From: Streptomyces sp. JH34 | Lineage (GTDB): Bacteria; Actinomycetota; Actinomycetes; Streptomycetales; Streptomycetaceae | NCBI RefSeq assembly: GCF_029428875.1 | Contig: NZ_JAJSOO010000001.1 | Location: 2,976,001-3,040,000, forward strand | DNA length: 64,000 nt | Reading direction: 5' to 3' | Part shown: in pieces, positions 1-10,373 of the stretch | Position numbering within the stretch: the stretch's first letter is position 1 | Layout of the letters: every line of letters starts with the position of its first letter | Translations under genes and position numbers: made by a program | Notes under the pieces: generated by a model | Seen by the model: the letters and a program-made list of their open reading frames with translations, nothing else | What the model was told of the DNA's origin: nothing | Database searches by the model: none

Positions 1-1143
1 TACACCCCGCGCGTCGAGGCGGCGGTGACCCGCGCGCAGGCGCTGTCGGACAGCTACGCCCCGGGGGACCGGGAGGCCGCCGGCTTCCGCAACCACCTGG
101 CCCTCGTCCTGTGGTCGCTGAACCGCTACGAGGAGGCGCTCACCGCCTTCCGCAGCATCGGGGTGCACGCCACCACCTTCCCGTGGACCTATTTCGGCGA
201 GGCCCGCGAGGAGTTCCTGGAGGCCCGATCCGACACCCGCATCGAGCTGGCGATGAGGATCCCCTTCTTCCGGGCCACCCCCGGGCCCCCGGCCGCCGGA
301 ACACCCGACTGGGAGCGCGAGCTGGCACCGCGGTCGCTGGCCATCGCCTCCACCGGCCCCACCGAGGTGGCCCAGGCCGCTCTGATCTGCGGGCACAGCC
401 TCCGCACGGCCCCGGCCGGCAGCCGCCACACATACGTCGAGATCGTCCCGGACGTGGTGCGGGGCAAGCGCGCGGCACTGCTCCCCCAGGACCCCCTCAC
501 CTCGGCGGCCGCCAGCTTCACCACCGCCGAGGACTGGCCGGCCCTGGTCCTGCGCCGCACACCGGAACGCAGCAGCATCACGCTCGTGCACCGGGGCAGG
601 AAGGTGACGGATCACGCCTGGGAGACCGCCGCCCCCGCCACCGACCACACGGAGGCGACCACGACGGCTGGCGCGCTCGCCCGCGCCTACGGGCTGACCG
701 ACCCGCGCCCGGTGGCCCACATCCTGCGGGCCACCGGCGACCCCGCCCGCCATCAGGGCGAACTCGTCGCCGCCCTGGGTCTCCCCCCGCTGCCCTCCGG
801 CTTCGGCGGCGAGCAGGAGACCCTCGCGGAGCTCCCCGGCGCCCGGGTGCTGGCCCGGCGGGGATTCCTCGCGGGCATGCGGGACACCATGACCACGAAG
901 GACGGCGTCCACCCCGAAGCGCCTCCCCAGGAGGAACCGCACCCGGTCCGCTGGTGGGTGTTGCGGACCGCGGCCCTGCTGTTCTTCACCGCGGCGGCGG
1001 TCTACGCCTGGTGGACCCCGGACATCGGCTGGTTCCGCTCCACCGTGTCCAGCACCCTCGCCCTGTACTTCGCCGCGAAACTGATCCGCGCTCTGCGCCG
1101 CCGGCGGGTCAGCAGCACCCCGCCGCCCCCGGCAGCGTCCTGA
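1..1143 (+). CDS. Unknown protein with helical repeat-like N-part and C-terminal membrane segments (5' partial)
   Basis: The reading frame is open from the first base, so the true start lies outside the window; the first internal start candidate is a GTG at 25. The visible N-part ([20 protein letters not shown]) looks like a helical TPR-type repeat. The middle has no domain I recognise. The last ~60 residues hold one or two hydrophobic segments (around [20 protein letters not shown]) and a basic, proline-rich tail, which suggests a membrane-anchored cytoplasmic protein. The 3' end overlaps the 3' end of the convergent truA gene by about 35 nt. Function unknown. Confidence 0.7.
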   Translation, partial: YTPRVEAAVTRAQALSDSYAPGDREAAGFRNHLALVLWSLNRYEEALTAFRSIGVHATTFPWTYFGEAREEFLEARSDTRIELAMRIPFFRATPGPPAAGTPDWERELAPRSLAIASTGPTEVAQAALICGHSLRTAPAGSRHTYVEIVPDVVRGKRAALLPQDPLTSAAASFTTAEDWPALVLRRTPERSSITLVHRGRKVTDHAWETAAPATDHTEATTTAGALARAYGLTDPRPVAHILRATGDPARHQGELVAALGLPPLPSGFGGEQETLAELPGARVLARRGFLAGMRDTMTTKDGVHPEAPPQEEPHPVRWWVLRTAALLFFTAAAVYAWWTPDIGWFRSTVSSTLALYFAAKLIRALRRRRVSSTPPPPAAS

Positions 1144-1966
1144 CGTTCCGCGCCTCCTGGGCCCTGGCCGCCAGCAGATCGTCGGCCGGGTAGGCCACTT
1201 CCTCCAGGGTCAGTCCGTGCGGCCGCACCACGTGGACCGCGGGATCCCGCACCTTCGCCGCCAGCACCTCCGCCGGCCACGCCGCCGGGCGGCGTCCGTC
1301 CCCGACGAACAGGGCCGCGCCGATCAGCGCCCGCACCATGTTGTGGCAGAACGCGTCGGCCTGCACGGTCGCCGTCAGTACACCCGACTCCGCCTCCCGC
1401 ACCCAGTGCAGTCTCTGCAGCGTGCGGATGGTCGTGGCGCCCTCACGCTTCTTGCAGTACGCCGCGAAGTCGTGCTCCCCCGTCATCAGGGCGGCGGCCT
1501 CGTTCATCGCGTCCAGGTCGAGCGGGCGGTCGTGCCACAGCACGTGGCCCCGGGTGAGCGGGTCCACACCGCCCGGCCGGTCCCCCACCCGGTACGCGTA
1601 CCGCCGCCACAACGCGGAGAATCGCGCGTTGAACCCCGCCGGGGCCTCGGCCGCCCGCCAGATCCGTACGTCCAGCGGCAGGCGCCCCGCCATCCGCCGC
1701 AGCAGCTTCTCCTCGTGCTCGGCCCACACCTCCGCGGGCAGGTCGACGTGCGCCACCTGCCCGCGCGCGTGCACCCCCGCGTCGGTCCGCCCGGCGACCG
1801 TCAGGTCGTACGTCACCGACGACCGCGTCACGGTGCGCAGCGCGTCCTCGATCTCGCCCTGCACGGTGCGTCTGCTGGTCTGCTTCGCCCAGCCGGAGAA
1901 ATCCCTGCCGTCGTAGGAAAGGTCCAGCCGTACCCGTACGAATCCGGGCTCTGCCTCGTCACTCAC
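1109..1966 (-). CDS. truA: tRNA pseudouridine(38-40) synthase TruA
   Basis: TruA isomerises uridines 38-40 in the anticodon arm of many tRNAs. The protein is 285 aa, slightly long for the family, with an extended C-terminus. The catalytic Asp sits in the [13 protein letters not shown] motif (Asp62), with RRYAYRV further on. It starts with GTG. It lies just downstream of rplQ, as in other streptomycetes, but a strong terminator-like hairpin (1989-2026) separates the two, so it may be read through only partly from the alpha operon. The 3' end overlaps the convergent gene. Confidence 0.95.
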   Translation of the reverse strand: MSDEAEPGFVRVRLDLSYDGRDFSGWAKQTSRRTVQGEIEDALRTVTRSSVTYDLTVAGRTDAGVHARGQVAHVDLPAEVWAEHEEKLLRRMAGRLPLDVRIWRAAEAPAGFNARFSALWRRYAYRVGDRPGGVDPLTRGHVLWHDRPLDLDAMNEAAALMTGEHDFAAYCKKREGATTIRTLQRLHWVREAESGVLTATVQADAFCHNMVRALIGAALFVGDGRRPAAWPAEVLAAKVRDPAVHVVRPHGLTLEEVAYPADDLLAARAQEARNVRTLPGAAGCC

Positions 1967-1988
1967 CCGAAGATCCTCTCAAAAGCGA

Positions 1989-2026
1989 ACGGGCCCGCAC
2001 CGCCCCGAAGGGAGATGCGGGCCCGT
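1989..2026 (-). terminator. Terminator-like hairpin between rplQ and truA
   Basis: The arms 1989-1999 and 2016-2026 form a perfect 11-bp GC-rich stem. In the minus direction it is followed by a short T-rich stretch (TTCGCTTTT). It is placed to end or attenuate the alpha operon after rplQ. Confidence 0.75.
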
Positions 2027-2044
2027 ACGTGGGTCTCAGGACGC

Positions 2045-2551
2045 TCAGGCGTCCTTGGACTCCTCAGCGGCGGCGTCGGCCGGCTTGGCGTCCTCGACGG
2101 TCTCGGCCGGAGCCTCGTCCTTCTTGAGGGCGTCTTCCTTGACGGCGCGCTTCGTCGCGGCCTCGGCCTCACCGGTGGCCTGCTGGGCCACGGTCAGCGC
2201 CTCGACCAGCTCGATGACGGCCATCGGGGCGTTGTCGCCACGACGGTTGCCGATCTTGGTGATGCGGGTGTAACCACCGGGGCGGTTCTCGTACCGCGGG
2301 GCGATCTCGGTGAAGAGCGTGTGAACGATGCCCTTGTCCGTGATCGACTGCAGCACCAGGCGACGGTTGTGGATGTCGCCCTTCTTGGCCTTGGTGATGA
2401 AACGCTCGGCGACCGGACGCAGGCGGCGGGCCTTGGCCTCGGTCGTGGTGATGCGGCCGTGCTCGAACAGCGACTTCGCGAGGTTGATGAGAAGAAGCTT
2501 CTCGTGCGCAGCGCTGCCGCCCAGACGGGCACCCTTGGCGGGCTGAGGCAT
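2045..2551 (-). CDS. rplQ: 50S ribosomal protein L17
   Basis: Large-subunit protein L17, 168 aa. The start [20 protein letters not shown] is chosen because AAGGAG sits just upstream; the longer frame begins without a ribosome-binding site. The core matches L17 through about residue 120 ([10 protein letters not shown], then the VELVEA region). It is followed by a C-terminal extension of some 45 residues rich in Ala, Glu, Asp and Lys, which is common in actinomycete L17. It is the last ribosomal gene of the alpha cluster, downstream of rpoA. Confidence 0.98.
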   Translation of the reverse strand: MPQPAKGARLGGSAAHEKLLLINLAKSLFEHGRITTTEAKARRLRPVAERFITKAKKGDIHNRRLVLQSITDKGIVHTLFTEIAPRYENRPGGYTRITKIGNRRGDNAPMAVIELVEALTVAQQATGEAEAATKRAVKEDALKKDEAPAETVEDAKPADAAAEESKDA

Positions 2552-2694
2552 GGTTTTTCTCCTTGTGTGCTGCACCGGCCGTATCAGGTACCGGTGTCAG
2601 TTCCCGCGAGGCGGCCGCCCCGCGGAAGTCCTTGATGGTCCGCGACCGGCCCAGGGGCGACCGCGTCGGCGGGCGCCCCTGGCCGGGAAGCGGA

Positions 2695-3717
2695 TCAGTA
2701 CTGCTCGGTCTCCACGAAACCGGCGTCCGCGTCGTCGTCGGCGCCGAAGGCGTCGGCGGCGGCGGTCGGGTCGAAGCCGGGAGGCGAGTCCTTCAGCGCC
2801 AGGCCCATACCGGCCAGCTTCGCCTTGACCTCGTCGATCGACTTCGCACCGAAGTTGCGGATGTCGAGCAGGTCCGCCTCGGAGCGGGCCACGAGCTCAC
2901 CCACGGAGTGGATGCCCTCGCGCTTGAGGCAGTTGTACGAACGGACCGTGAGCTCGAGCTCCTCGATCGGCAGCGCCAGATCGGCGGCGAGCGCGGCGTC
3001 CGTCGGGGACGGGCCCATGTCGATGCCCTCGGCGTCGATGTTGAGCTCACGCGCCAGACCGAACAGCTCGACCAGGGTCTTACCGGCCGACGCCATGGCG
3101 TCACGGGGACGCATGGCCTGCTTGGTCTCGACGTCGACGATCAGCTTGTCGAAGTCGGTGCGCTGCTCGACACGGGTCGCCTCGACCTTGTACGTGACCT
3201 TGAGCACCGGGGAGTAGATGGAGTCGACCGGGATCCGGCCGATCTCCTGGCCCACCTGCTTGTTCTGGACGGCGGAGACGTAGCCGCGACCGCGCTCGAC
3301 GGTCAGCTCCATCTCCAGCTTGCCCTTGCCGTTCAGCGTGGCCAGGACCAGGTCCGGGTTGTGGACCTCGACACCGGCCGGCGGGGCGATGTCAGCAGCG
3401 GTGACCAGGCCGGGGCCCTGCTTGCGCAGGTACATCACGACCGGCTCGTCGTGCTCCGAGGAGACGACCAGCTGCTTGATGTTGAGGATGAGGTCGGTCA
3501 CGTCCTCCTTGACGCCCGGCACGGTGGTGAACTCGTGCAGGACACCGTCGATCCGGATGCTGGTGACAGCGGCACCGGGGATCGAGGAGAGGAGCGTGCG
3601 ACGCAGGGAGTTGCCGAGGGTGTAACCGAAGCCCGGCTCCAGCGGCTCGATCACGAACCGGGAGCGGAACTCGTCGACGACCTCTTCGGTCAGCGACGGA
3701 CGCTGAGCGATAAGCAT
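2695..3717 (-). CDS. rpoA: RNA polymerase alpha subunit
   Basis: The alpha subunit (340 aa) nucleates core RNA polymerase assembly and contacts UP elements and activators. The N-terminal dimerisation domain begins [12 protein letters not shown] and carries the family signature [20 protein letters not shown]. The C-terminal DNA-binding domain contains [14 protein letters not shown], including the Arg equivalent to E. coli Arg265, and [14 protein letters not shown]. The acidic tail is typical of actinobacteria. An AAGGAT ribosome-binding site precedes the ATG. The 136-nt gap to rpsK holds an inverted repeat (about 3779-3811), so separate regulation is possible. Confidence 0.99.
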   Translation of the reverse strand: MLIAQRPSLTEEVVDEFRSRFVIEPLEPGFGYTLGNSLRRTLLSSIPGAAVTSIRIDGVLHEFTTVPGVKEDVTDLILNIKQLVVSSEHDEPVVMYLRKQGPGLVTAADIAPPAGVEVHNPDLVLATLNGKGKLEMELTVERGRGYVSAVQNKQVGQEIGRIPVDSIYSPVLKVTYKVEATRVEQRTDFDKLIVDVETKQAMRPRDAMASAGKTLVELFGLARELNIDAEGIDMGPSPTDAALAADLALPIEELELTVRSYNCLKREGIHSVGELVARSEADLLDIRNFGAKSIDEVKAKLAGMGLALKDSPPGFDPTAAADAFGADDDADAGFVETEQY

Positions 3718-3853
3718 GTGGTGATCCTTCAGTCGTGGGCACCCACTATTTGATGCCCGACAGATGAAACAAGGGTACGGGCGGCACGCCCCCGAAGGGA
3801 CATACCGCCCGGACCTACGCTACTGACGCACGACCGTCACCGGCCGTAGCGGA

Positions 3854-4258
3854 TCAGACGCGGCGACGCTTCGGCGGACGGCAGCCGTTGTGCGGCGTCG
3901 GGGTGACGTCCTGGATCGAACCGACCTCGAGGCCCGTGGCCTGGAGGGAGCGGATCGCGGTCTCACGGCCGGAGCCGGGACCCTTGACGAAGACGTCGAC
4001 CTTGCGCATGCCGTGCTCCTGCGCGCGGCGGGCGGCCGACTCGGCGGCCATCTGCGCGGCGAAGGGGGTGGACTTGCGCGAGCCCTTGAAGCCGACGTGG
4101 CCGGCGGAGGCCCAGGAGATCACGTTGCCCGAGGGGTCCGTGATCGAGACGATGGTGTTGTTGAACGTGCTCTTGATGTGGGCGTGCCCGTGAGCGACGT
4201 TCTTCTTTTCCTTGCGACGCACCTTCTTGGCTGCGCCCTGACGACCCTTGGGGGGCAT
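3854..4258 (-). CDS. rpsK: 30S ribosomal protein S11
   Basis: Small-subunit platform protein, 134 aa, with the family signature region [20 protein letters not shown] and the conserved C-terminus [18 protein letters not shown]. It lies between rpsM and rpoA. The rpsD gene that follows rpsK in many bacteria, including mycobacteria, is absent here, which fits a streptomycete. Confidence 0.99.
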   Translation of the reverse strand: MPPKGRQGAAKKVRRKEKKNVAHGHAHIKSTFNNTIVSITDPSGNVISWASAGHVGFKGSRKSTPFAAQMAAESAARRAQEHGMRKVDVFVKGPGSGRETAIRSLQATGLEVGSIQDVTPTPHNGCRPPKRRRV

Positions 4259-4363
4259 GTCTTGACTCCAGATGGAGAGGGGAGGTGATCGGTCCTACAG
4301 CGAAGACCGCTGGTTTCCACGGACGTCCGGTGACCCGGGCACCCGCAGTACGTCCGCTGAGGA

Positions 4364-4744
4364 CTACTTCTTGCCCGGCTTCTTCTTACCGGCGATGGCG
4401 CGACGCGGGCCCTTACGGGTACGCGCGTTGGTGCTGGTGCGCTGACCGTGGACCGGCAGACCGCGGCGGTGCCGGATGCCCTGGTAGCAGCCGATCTCGA
4501 TCTTGCGGCGGATGTCGCCCTGGATCTCGCGGCGAAGGTCACCCTCGGTGCGGAGGTTGGCGTCCACGTACTCGCGGATCTTGACCAGGTCCTCTTCGGC
4601 CAGGTCACGAACGCGGGTGTTGGGGTTCACGCCGGCGGCGGCGAGGATCTCCTTGGACCGGGTGCGCCCGATACCGAAGACGTAGGTGAGGGCAACCTCC
4701 ACGCGCTTTTCGCGCGGGATGTCAACACCTGAAACGCGTGCCAT
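4364..4744 (-). CDS. rpsM: 30S ribosomal protein S13
   Basis: Small-subunit head protein, 126 aa, contacting the 50S through intersubunit bridges and the P-site tRNA through its basic tail. The N-terminus [20 protein letters not shown] and the motif [20 protein letters not shown] are diagnostic. The C-terminus is Lys-rich (GKKKPGKK). It is second in the infA-proximal part of the alpha cluster, 197 nt after rpmJ. Confidence 0.99.
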   Translation of the reverse strand: MARVSGVDIPREKRVEVALTYVFGIGRTRSKEILAAAGVNPNTRVRDLAEEDLVKIREYVDANLRTEGDLRREIQGDIRRKIEIGCYQGIRHRRGLPVHGQRTSTNARTRKGPRRAIAGKKKPGKK

Positions 4745-4941
4745 TCAATGGCTCCAGTTGTTATTTCGGGGGTCTTCCGCAGTGCCACTCCCGAACGCCG
4801 ACCCCGCCCACATGGGAAAGGGTGGTACGCCCGGGTCCCCGGCCCCCGCCGGAGGTGTCGTCAGCCGAAGCTTGGACGGGCACTGCGTATGTACGTTTAC
4901 GTGCGTCGCGCGAAGAACTGCGAGATGCAGGCGGTCGTGCG

Positions 4942-5055
4942 TCAGCCCTGGCGCTGCTTGTGGCGCAGGTTGTCGCAGATGACCATGACCCGGCCGTGAC
5001 GGCGGATCACCTTGCACTTGTCGCAGATCTTCTTGACGCTCGGCTTGACCTTCAT
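4942..5055 (-). CDS. rpmJ: 50S ribosomal protein L36 (zinc-binding type)
   Basis: A 37-residue protein found by hand translation ([20 protein letters not shown] onward, ending KQRQG). It carries the zinc-ribbon ligands Cys11, Cys14, Cys27 and His32, so this is the zinc-containing (C+) form. It lies 60 nt downstream of infA, the usual bacterial infA-rpmJ-rpsM order. Confidence 0.97.
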   Translation of the reverse strand: MKVKPSVKKICDKCKVIRRHGRVMVICDNLRHKQRQG

Positions 5056-5115
5056 GGGATGTCAGGTTCTCCGGGTCAGTGCCCTCACCACGCCGGAGCG
5101 AGGTGGCGGCAAGAT

Positions 5116-5337
5116 CTACTTGTAGCGGTAGACGATCCGACCACGCGTCAGGTCGTACGGGGAGAGCTCCACGACGACCCGGTCATCCGGGAGGATGCGG
5201 ATGTAGTGCATCCGCATCTTGCCGCTGATGTGCGCGAGGACTTTGTGACCGTTCTGGAGTTCCACCCTGAACATGGCGTTCGGGAGGGACTCGATCACGG
5301 TGCCCTCGATTTCGATGGCACCTTGCTTCTTGGCCAC
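5116..5337 (-). CDS. infA: Translation initiation factor IF-1
   Basis: IF-1 (73 aa) binds the A site of the 30S subunit during initiation. The whole protein is an S1-like OB fold ending [11 protein letters not shown], which is diagnostic. The GTG at 5335-5337 is chosen because it gives the standard N-terminus ([20 protein letters not shown]) with AAAGGCGAAG upstream; a longer in-frame ATG at 5379 adds 14 unrelated residues. The 201-nt gap to map makes a separate infA promoter likely. Confidence 0.98.
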   Translation of the reverse strand: MAKKQGAIEIEGTVIESLPNAMFRVELQNGHKVLAHISGKMRMHYIRILPDDRVVVELSPYDLTRGRIVYRYK

Positions 5338-5538
5338 GCTTCGCCTTTCGAATCGGCTACCTTGATCGACTCGCGCCATCGCATGTGGACACAGGGATGC
5401 ACGAGAGCCGACGAGTCAGTCTACGTCAGCGGACTCCAAAAGACGAATCCGTCAAGTTTGCCCACTTGCCCTGATCCTTAGACATGGATCAGCCGGACAG
5501 TCCTGCGGGCGTCGGCCCGCCGACCCGCCGGTGGACGG
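5338..5538 (-). promoter_or_regulatory. map-infA intergenic region with possible infA promoter
   Basis: No gene is seen. In the minus direction there is a GC-rich imperfect hairpin just after map (about 5501-5525), then a -35-like TTGACG (5450-5455) and a -10-like TAGACT (5418-5423). Their spacing (26 nt) is too long for one classical promoter, so the exact promoter is uncertain. The leader continues to the infA ribosome-binding site. Confidence 0.35.
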
Positions 5539-6375
5539 TCAGCCCAGCGGGTCCGGCGCCACCTCGACGCCGTACGGGGCCAGCCTCGCCCGGCCGCAGT
5601 CCGGGGCGGTCAGGACCAGGGGGCCCTGCTCGGTGAGGGCGATCGAGTGCTCCCAGTGCGAGGACCAGGTGCCGTCCGTGGTGAGGACCGTCCACTCGTC
5701 GGAGAGGACCTTCGTCTGCGCCGTGCCCAGCGAGACCATCGGCTCGATGGCCAGGCAGACGCCCGGGACGAGCTTGATGCCCTTGCCGCGCTTGCGCGAG
5801 ACGTAGTTCAGCAGGTGCGGGTCCATGTGCATCTCGGTGCCGATGCCGTGGCCGCCGTAGTCCTCGATGATCCCGTACTTGCCGGTCGCCGGGCGGGGCT
5901 GGCGGCGGATGTAGGACTCGATGGCCTTCGAGATGTCGACGAGCCGGTTGTTCACCTTCATCGCGGCGATACCGGCCCACATGGACTCCTCGGTCACCCG
6001 GGAGAGCTCGACGAGCTCCGGCGCGTGACCGGTGCCCACGAAGGCGGTGTACGCGGCGTCGCCGTGCCAGCCGTCGATGATGGCGCCGGCGTCGATCGAG
6101 ATGATGTCGCCGTCCTTGAGGACGGTCTTCTCGTCCGGGATGCCGTGGACCACGACGTCGTTGACCGAGGTGCAGATGGTCGCCGGGAACCCGCCGTAGC
6201 CCTGGAAGTTCGACTTCGCGCCGTGGTCGGCGATGACCTTGCGTGCGACCTCGTCGAGATCCTTCGTGGTGGCGCCGGGGACGGCCGCCTCGCGGGTGGC
6301 GGCGTGAATGGCAGCGACCACGAGGCCCGCCTCGCGCATCTTCGCGATCTGCTCGGGGGTCTTGATCTGCACCAT
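5539..6375 (-). CDS. map: Type I methionine aminopeptidase
   Basis: Removes the N-terminal methionine from nascent proteins; a dinuclear-metal enzyme of the pita-bread fold, 278 aa. Metal and catalytic positions are all visible: HGIPD, SIDAGAII, GDAAYTAFVG, GGHGIG, AIEPMVS and EHSIALTEQG. It follows adk by 122 nt in the conserved secY-adk-map order. Streptomycetes usually carry more than one map gene; this is the one linked to the ribosomal cluster. Confidence 0.97.
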   Translation of the reverse strand: MVQIKTPEQIAKMREAGLVVAAIHAATREAAVPGATTKDLDEVARKVIADHGAKSNFQGYGGFPATICTSVNDVVVHGIPDEKTVLKDGDIISIDAGAIIDGWHGDAAYTAFVGTGHAPELVELSRVTEESMWAGIAAMKVNNRLVDISKAIESYIRRQPRPATGKYGIIEDYGGHGIGTEMHMDPHLLNYVSRKRGKGIKLVPGVCLAIEPMVSLGTAQTKVLSDEWTVLTTDGTWSSHWEHSIALTEQGPLVLTAPDCGRARLAPYGVEVAPDPLG

Positions 6376-6497
6376 CTCTGGGCGCCTCTCTGCGTACGAA
6401 GGGGAACGGTCTGCGGCCGTACTCCACGATACGGCGCAAACAGTCGGCCGCGACGCCCGAGGGCGCCGCGGCCGGCTGCAGTGGTGGAGCGCGGGGA

Positions 6498-7157
6498 TCA
6501 GCCCTCGTCGGACTTCTTGAGGGCCTCCATGGCCCGGTCGGTCACCTCGGTGACCTTGCCGAGCGCGGAGATCGTCACGACCAGGCCCTGTGCCCGGTAG
6601 TGGTCGATGATCGGCTCGGTCTGCGTGTGGTAGACCTCGAGACGCGTGCGCACGGTCTCCTCGGTGTCGTCGTCACGCTGGTACAGCTCGCCGCCGCAGG
6701 CGTCGCAGACGCCTTCGGTCTTCGGAGCGTTGTACGTCACGTGGAAGACGTGCGAGCTGTCGTTACGGCAGATGCGGCGGCCCGCGATGCGCTTGACCAC
6801 CTCGTCCTCGGGGACCTCGAGGTCAAGAACCGCGTCCAGCTTGACGCCCTCGCCGAGAAGCATCTCATCGAGCGCCACGGCCTGCCCCACGTTGCGGGGG
6901 AAGCCGTCCAGGAGGAAACCGTTCTCGGCGTCCGACTGGGCCATGCGGTCCTTGGCCATCGCGATGGTGACTTCGTCCGGCACCAGCTGGCCCGCGTCCA
7001 TGTAGGCACGGGCCTGCTTGCCAAGGTCGGTGCCCTGGCTGATGTTGGCGCGGAAGAGGTCGCCCGTGGAGATGTGCGGAATCGAGAGATTCCTGGCAAG
7101 GAACGCAGCCTGCGTTCCCTTGCCGGCACCGGGCGGCCCGACGAGGACGATTCGCAT
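6498..7157 (-). CDS. adk: Adenylate kinase
   Basis: Interconverts AMP + ATP and 2 ADP; 219 aa. The P-loop [10 protein letters not shown] is at residues 7-16, and DGFPRN and the LID domain (with [14 protein letters not shown]) follow. The LID keeps the second Cys pair, but the first pair appears as CRND, so the zinc site known from Gram-positive enzymes is incomplete here. The start is fixed by the canonical [14 protein letters not shown]. The ATG overlaps the secY stop by one base (TGATG), so translation is probably coupled. Confidence 0.98.
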   Translation of the reverse strand: MRIVLVGPPGAGKGTQAAFLARNLSIPHISTGDLFRANISQGTDLGKQARAYMDAGQLVPDEVTIAMAKDRMAQSDAENGFLLDGFPRNVGQAVALDEMLLGEGVKLDAVLDLEVPEDEVVKRIAGRRICRNDSSHVFHVTYNAPKTEGVCDACGGELYQRDDDTEETVRTRLEVYHTQTEPIIDHYRAQGLVVTISALGKVTEVTDRAMEALKKSDEG

Positions 7158-8476
7158 CAGCGGAGGAACCCTTCGTAATTGCGCTGCTGGAGCTGACTCT
7201 CGATCTGCTTCACGGTCTCCAGACCCACACCCACGATGATCAGGATGCTCGTCCCGCCGAACGGGAAGTTCTGGTTGGCACCGCCGAAGCCTGCCAACGC
7301 CATTGTCGGCACCAGAGCGATCAGGCCCAGGTACAGCGAGCCCGGCCAAGTGATCCGGTTGAGCACGTAGCTCAGATACTCGGCGGTAGGTCGACCTGCC
7401 CGGATACCCGGGATGAAGCCACCATACTTCTTCATGTTGTCGGCGACTTCCTCGGGGTTGAACGAGATCGCCACATAGAAGAATGCGAAGAACACGATCA
7501 ACAGGAAGTACGTCGCGATGTAGTACGGGTGGTCGCCCTTGACGAAGTGGTCCTGAATCCAGGTCGCCCAGCCCGCGGTGGAGTTGGAGAACTGAACGAT
7601 TAGAGCAGGAATGTAGAGCAGCGAAGAAGCGAAGATGACGGGAATCACACCCGCCTGGTTCACCTTCAGCGGGATGTAAGTGGACGTACCGCCGTACGAC
7701 CGACGCCCGATCATCCGCTTCGCGTACTGCACCGGGACACGGCGCTGGGCCTGCTCGACGAAGACGACGAGGCCCACCATCACGAAGCCGATGAGGATGA
7801 CCGTGATGAACTCGATCCAGCCGTCGGCCAGCTTGCCGCTCTGCTTGATGGCCCAGAGGGCGCCGGGGAAGCTGGCGGCGATCGAGATGAACATGAGGAT
7901 CGACATGCCGTTGCCGATGCCGCGGTCGGTGATGAGCTCACCGAGCCACATGACTGCGGCGGTGCCGGCGGTCATGGTGATGACCATGACGATGGTCGTG
8001 AAGATCGACTGGTTCGGGACGATCTGGTCGGCGACGGGGCAGCCGCTGAAGAGCGCGCCGCTGCGGGCGGTCGCCACCAGGCCGGTGCCCTGGAGGATGG
8101 CCAGCGCCACGGTCAGATAACGCGTGTACTGCGTGATCTTGGCCGTGCCCGACTGCCCCTCCTTCTTGAGGGCTTCGAGCCGGGGGATGACGACGGTCAG
8201 CAGCTGAAGAATGATGCTGGCCGTGATGTACGGCATGATGCCGAGCGCGAAGATCGTGATCTGCAGCAGTGCACCACCGCTGAACATGTTGACCAGACCG
8301 AAGAGGCTGTTGTTGCCCTTGCTGGCCTGATCAACACAGGTCTGGACGTTCTCGTAGCTCACCCCCGGTACGGGAATGTGCGCCCCGAGACGGTAGAGCA
8401 CGATGATGCCGAGCGTGAAGAGCAGCTTCTTGCGCAGGTCGGGCGTCTTGAACGCCCGGGCGAACGCGGTGAGCAC
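7157..8476 (-). CDS. secY: Sec translocon channel subunit SecY
   Basis: Core channel of the Sec protein-export translocon, 439 aa, with ten predicted membrane spans. Family motifs include GAHIPVPGV in the first periplasmic segment, [13 protein letters not shown] (spans 2-3) and the cytoplasmic loop region [20 protein letters not shown]. The start is a GTG preceded by GGAGG. Unlike the compact spc genes upstream, secY is separated from rplO by 221 nt that contain a strong hairpin (8627-8666), so secY-adk-map probably has its own promoter. Confidence 0.98.
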   Translation of the reverse strand: MLTAFARAFKTPDLRKKLLFTLGIIVLYRLGAHIPVPGVSYENVQTCVDQASKGNNSLFGLVNMFSGGALLQITIFALGIMPYITASIILQLLTVVIPRLEALKKEGQSGTAKITQYTRYLTVALAILQGTGLVATARSGALFSGCPVADQIVPNQSIFTTIVMVITMTAGTAAVMWLGELITDRGIGNGMSILMFISIAASFPGALWAIKQSGKLADGWIEFITVILIGFVMVGLVVFVEQAQRRVPVQYAKRMIGRRSYGGTSTYIPLKVNQAGVIPVIFASSLLYIPALIVQFSNSTAGWATWIQDHFVKGDHPYYIATYFLLIVFFAFFYVAISFNPEEVADNMKKYGGFIPGIRAGRPTAEYLSYVLNRITWPGSLYLGLIALVPTMALAGFGGANQNFPFGGTSILIIVGVGLETVKQIESQLQQRNYEGFLR

Positions 8477-8626
8477 GGTGCCTCCTGCGACCCCCGCGCA
8501 AAAGCGTGAGGTGACGGTCTTGAGGATCGACGATTACGTAACAGCCAAAGGACCCCGGGCGTTTGCCCAGGACTTACCACAGCAACGCACGCCACCTTAC
8601 CGGCGGACATGCCCCCCTAGGAACGA

Positions 8627-8666
8627 CCAACCGGGGATGCCCCAAATGAGAGGCATCCCCGGTCGG
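8627..8666 (-). terminator. Strong hairpin between rplO and secY
   Basis: Arms 8627-8641 and 8652-8666 form a 15-bp stem (one G-U pair in the minus-strand RNA) around a 10-nt loop. There is no long T tract after it (only TCGTTCCT), as is frequent in streptomycetes. It lies 32 nt after the rplO stop and could terminate or attenuate transcription into secY. Confidence 0.65.
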
Positions 8667-8697
8667 GTGTTCAGGCCACAGCCCTGTCCGAGTTGTC

Positions 8698-9153
8698 TCA
8701 GACGAGTTCGGTGACGGTGCCGCCTGCGGCGGCGATCTTCTCCTTGGCGGAGCCGGAGACGGCGTCAACCGAAACCTGCAGCGCCACGGAGATCTCGCCC
8801 TGTCCGAGGACCTTGACGAGGTGGTTGTTACGCACAGCGCCCTTGGCGACCAGGTCGGCCACCGTGACCTCTCCACCCTCGGGGTAGAGCGTCGCGAGCT
8901 TGTCCAGGTTCACGACCTGGTACTCCGTGCGGAACGGGTTCTTGAAGCCCTTGAGCTTCGGGAGACGCATGTGGAGGGGCATCTGGCCACCCTCGAAGCG
9001 CTCCGGAACCTGGTAACGAGCCTTCGTACCCTTGGTACCACGGCCTGCGGTCTTACCCTTGGACGCCTCACCACGACCCACACGGGTCTTGGCGGTCTTG
9101 GCGCCCGGGGCAGGCCGGAGGTTGTGGGCCTTCAGCGGGCTGTTCTCCGCCAT
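8698..9153 (-). CDS. rplO: 50S ribosomal protein L15
   Basis: Large-subunit assembly protein, 151 aa. The start [20 protein letters not shown] is chosen over an upstream in-frame ATG because it matches the L15 N-terminus. The glycine-rich [10 protein letters not shown] segment and [18 protein letters not shown] identify it. It starts one base after the rpmD stop and is the last gene of the spc ribosomal run before the hairpin preceding secY. Confidence 0.98.
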   Translation of the reverse strand: MAENSPLKAHNLRPAPGAKTAKTRVGRGEASKGKTAGRGTKGTKARYQVPERFEGGQMPLHMRLPKLKGFKNPFRTEYQVVNLDKLATLYPEGGEVTVADLVAKGAVRNNHLVKVLGQGEISVALQVSVDAVSGSAKEKIAAAGGTVTELV

Positions 9154-9154
9154 A

Positions 9155-9337
9155 TCAGTCAACCTCCTCAACCGTCACGAGGTGGCGGACGGTGTGAACC
9201 ATTCCGCGGAACTCGGGGCGGTCCTCCTTGACAACCGAGTCGTTCAGGCGCTTGAGCCCGAGCGAACGCAGGGTGTCGCGGTGGTTCTGCTTGCTGCCGA
9301 TGTACGACTTCGTCTGCGTGATCTTGAGGCGAGCCAT
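9155..9337 (-). CDS. rpmD: 50S ribosomal protein L30
   Basis: 60-aa L30 beginning [20 protein letters not shown] and including [14 protein letters not shown]. Its ATG overlaps the rpsE stop by one base (TAATG), an arrangement that favours translational coupling. Confidence 0.97.
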   Translation of the reverse strand: MARLKITQTKSYIGSKQNHRDTLRSLGLKRLNDSVVKEDRPEFRGMVHTVRHLVTVEEVD

Positions 9338-9939
9338 TACGCACCCGCTCCCGCACGCGCACGGAGCAGAGCCGCGGGGGCGACGTCCTCGAGGGGCAGA
9401 CCGCGGCGGGCCGCGATCTCCTCGGGACGCTGCAGGCCCTGGAGGGCCGCCACGGTCGCGTGCACGATGTTGATCGGGTTCGAAGAACCGAGCGACTTCG
9501 ACAGGATGTCGTGAACGCCGGCGCACTCCAGAACGGCGCGCACCGGGCCACCGGCGATAACACCGGTACCGGGGGAAGCAGGCTTGAGCAGGACGACGCC
9601 CGCAGCCTTCTCGCCCTGGATCGGGTGAGGGATGGTGCCCTGGATACGCGGGACCTTGAAGAAGCTCTTCTTCGCCTCTTCGACGCCCTTGGCGATGGCC
9701 GCGGGAACTTCCTTGGCCTTGCCGTATCCGACACCGACGGTGCCGTCACCATCGCCCACCACGACCAGCGCGGTGAAGCTGAAGCGACGACCACCCTTCA
9801 CTACCTTGGCGACGCGGTTGATCGCGACGACGCGCTCGACGTACGCGGTCTTCTCGGCGGCAGCGCCACCGTCACGGCCCTTCCGGTCCCGCCGCTCGCC
9901 GCCACCGGCACCGCTTCCGCGGCGCTGGGGTCCAGCCAT
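9337..9939 (-). CDS. rpsE: 30S ribosomal protein S5
   Basis: S5 (200 aa) contributes to decoding accuracy and mRNA unwinding at the entry channel. The family double-stranded-RNA-binding region follows a long Gly/Arg-rich N-terminus ([20 protein letters not shown]). The [20 protein letters not shown] loop, where spectinomycin resistance mutations map in other bacteria, looks normal. It lies between rplR and rpmD. Confidence 0.98.
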   Translation of the reverse strand: MAGPQRRGSGAGGGERRDRKGRDGGAAAEKTAYVERVVAINRVAKVVKGGRRFSFTALVVVGDGDGTVGVGYGKAKEVPAAIAKGVEEAKKSFFKVPRIQGTIPHPIQGEKAAGVVLLKPASPGTGVIAGGPVRAVLECAGVHDILSKSLGSSNPINIVHATVAALQGLQRPEEIAARRGLPLEDVAPAALLRARAGAGA

Positions 9940-9986
9940 TGGATTTACCTCTCTCTGTTACGTCCGCTGTGCGTTGGAACCGGGGC

Positions 9987-10370
9987 TTAGAACTTCAGCC
10001 CGGCTTCACGGGCGGCGTCAGCCAGAGCGGCAATCCGCCCGGCGTACTGGTTACCACCGCGGTCAAACACGACGGCCTCGACGCCTGCGGCCTTGGCGCG
10101 CTCGGCGACCAGGGCGCCGACCTGCTTGGCCTGGGCGCTCTTGTCACCCTCCGCACCACGGATCGACGTGTCCAGGGTCGACGCCGACGCGAGCGTGTGG
10201 CCCGCGACGTCATCGATGACCTGGGCGACGATGTGACGGTTGGAACGCGTCACAACCAGGCGCGGCCGCTCCGGCGAACCGGAGATGTGCTTGCGCACGC
10301 GGATGTGGCGGCGCTTGAGGGCGGCACGCTTGTAGGCGTCGCCCTTGGCGATCTTTACACCGTATGCCAT
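9987..10370 (-). CDS. rplR: 50S ribosomal protein L18
   Basis: 5S-rRNA-binding protein of the central protuberance, 127 aa. [20 protein letters not shown] and the C-terminus [17 protein letters not shown] are characteristic. It starts 3 nt after the rplF stop. Confidence 0.98.
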   Translation of the reverse strand: MAYGVKIAKGDAYKRAALKRRHIRVRKHISGSPERPRLVVTRSNRHIVAQVIDDVAGHTLASASTLDTSIRGAEGDKSAQAKQVGALVAERAKAAGVEAVVFDRGGNQYAGRIAALADAAREAGLKF

Positions 10371-10373
10371 GGC

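Noticed and set aside
111..1193. Long overlapping open frames on both strands inside high-GC genes
   Set aside because: They are shadow frames: Arg/Pro/Ala-rich, without domains, start signals or conserved motifs, and opposite to or overlapping confirmed genes.
3854..4258. Missing rpsD after rpsK as a deletion
   Set aside because: Streptomycetes normally carry rpsD elsewhere, so the absence is expected.
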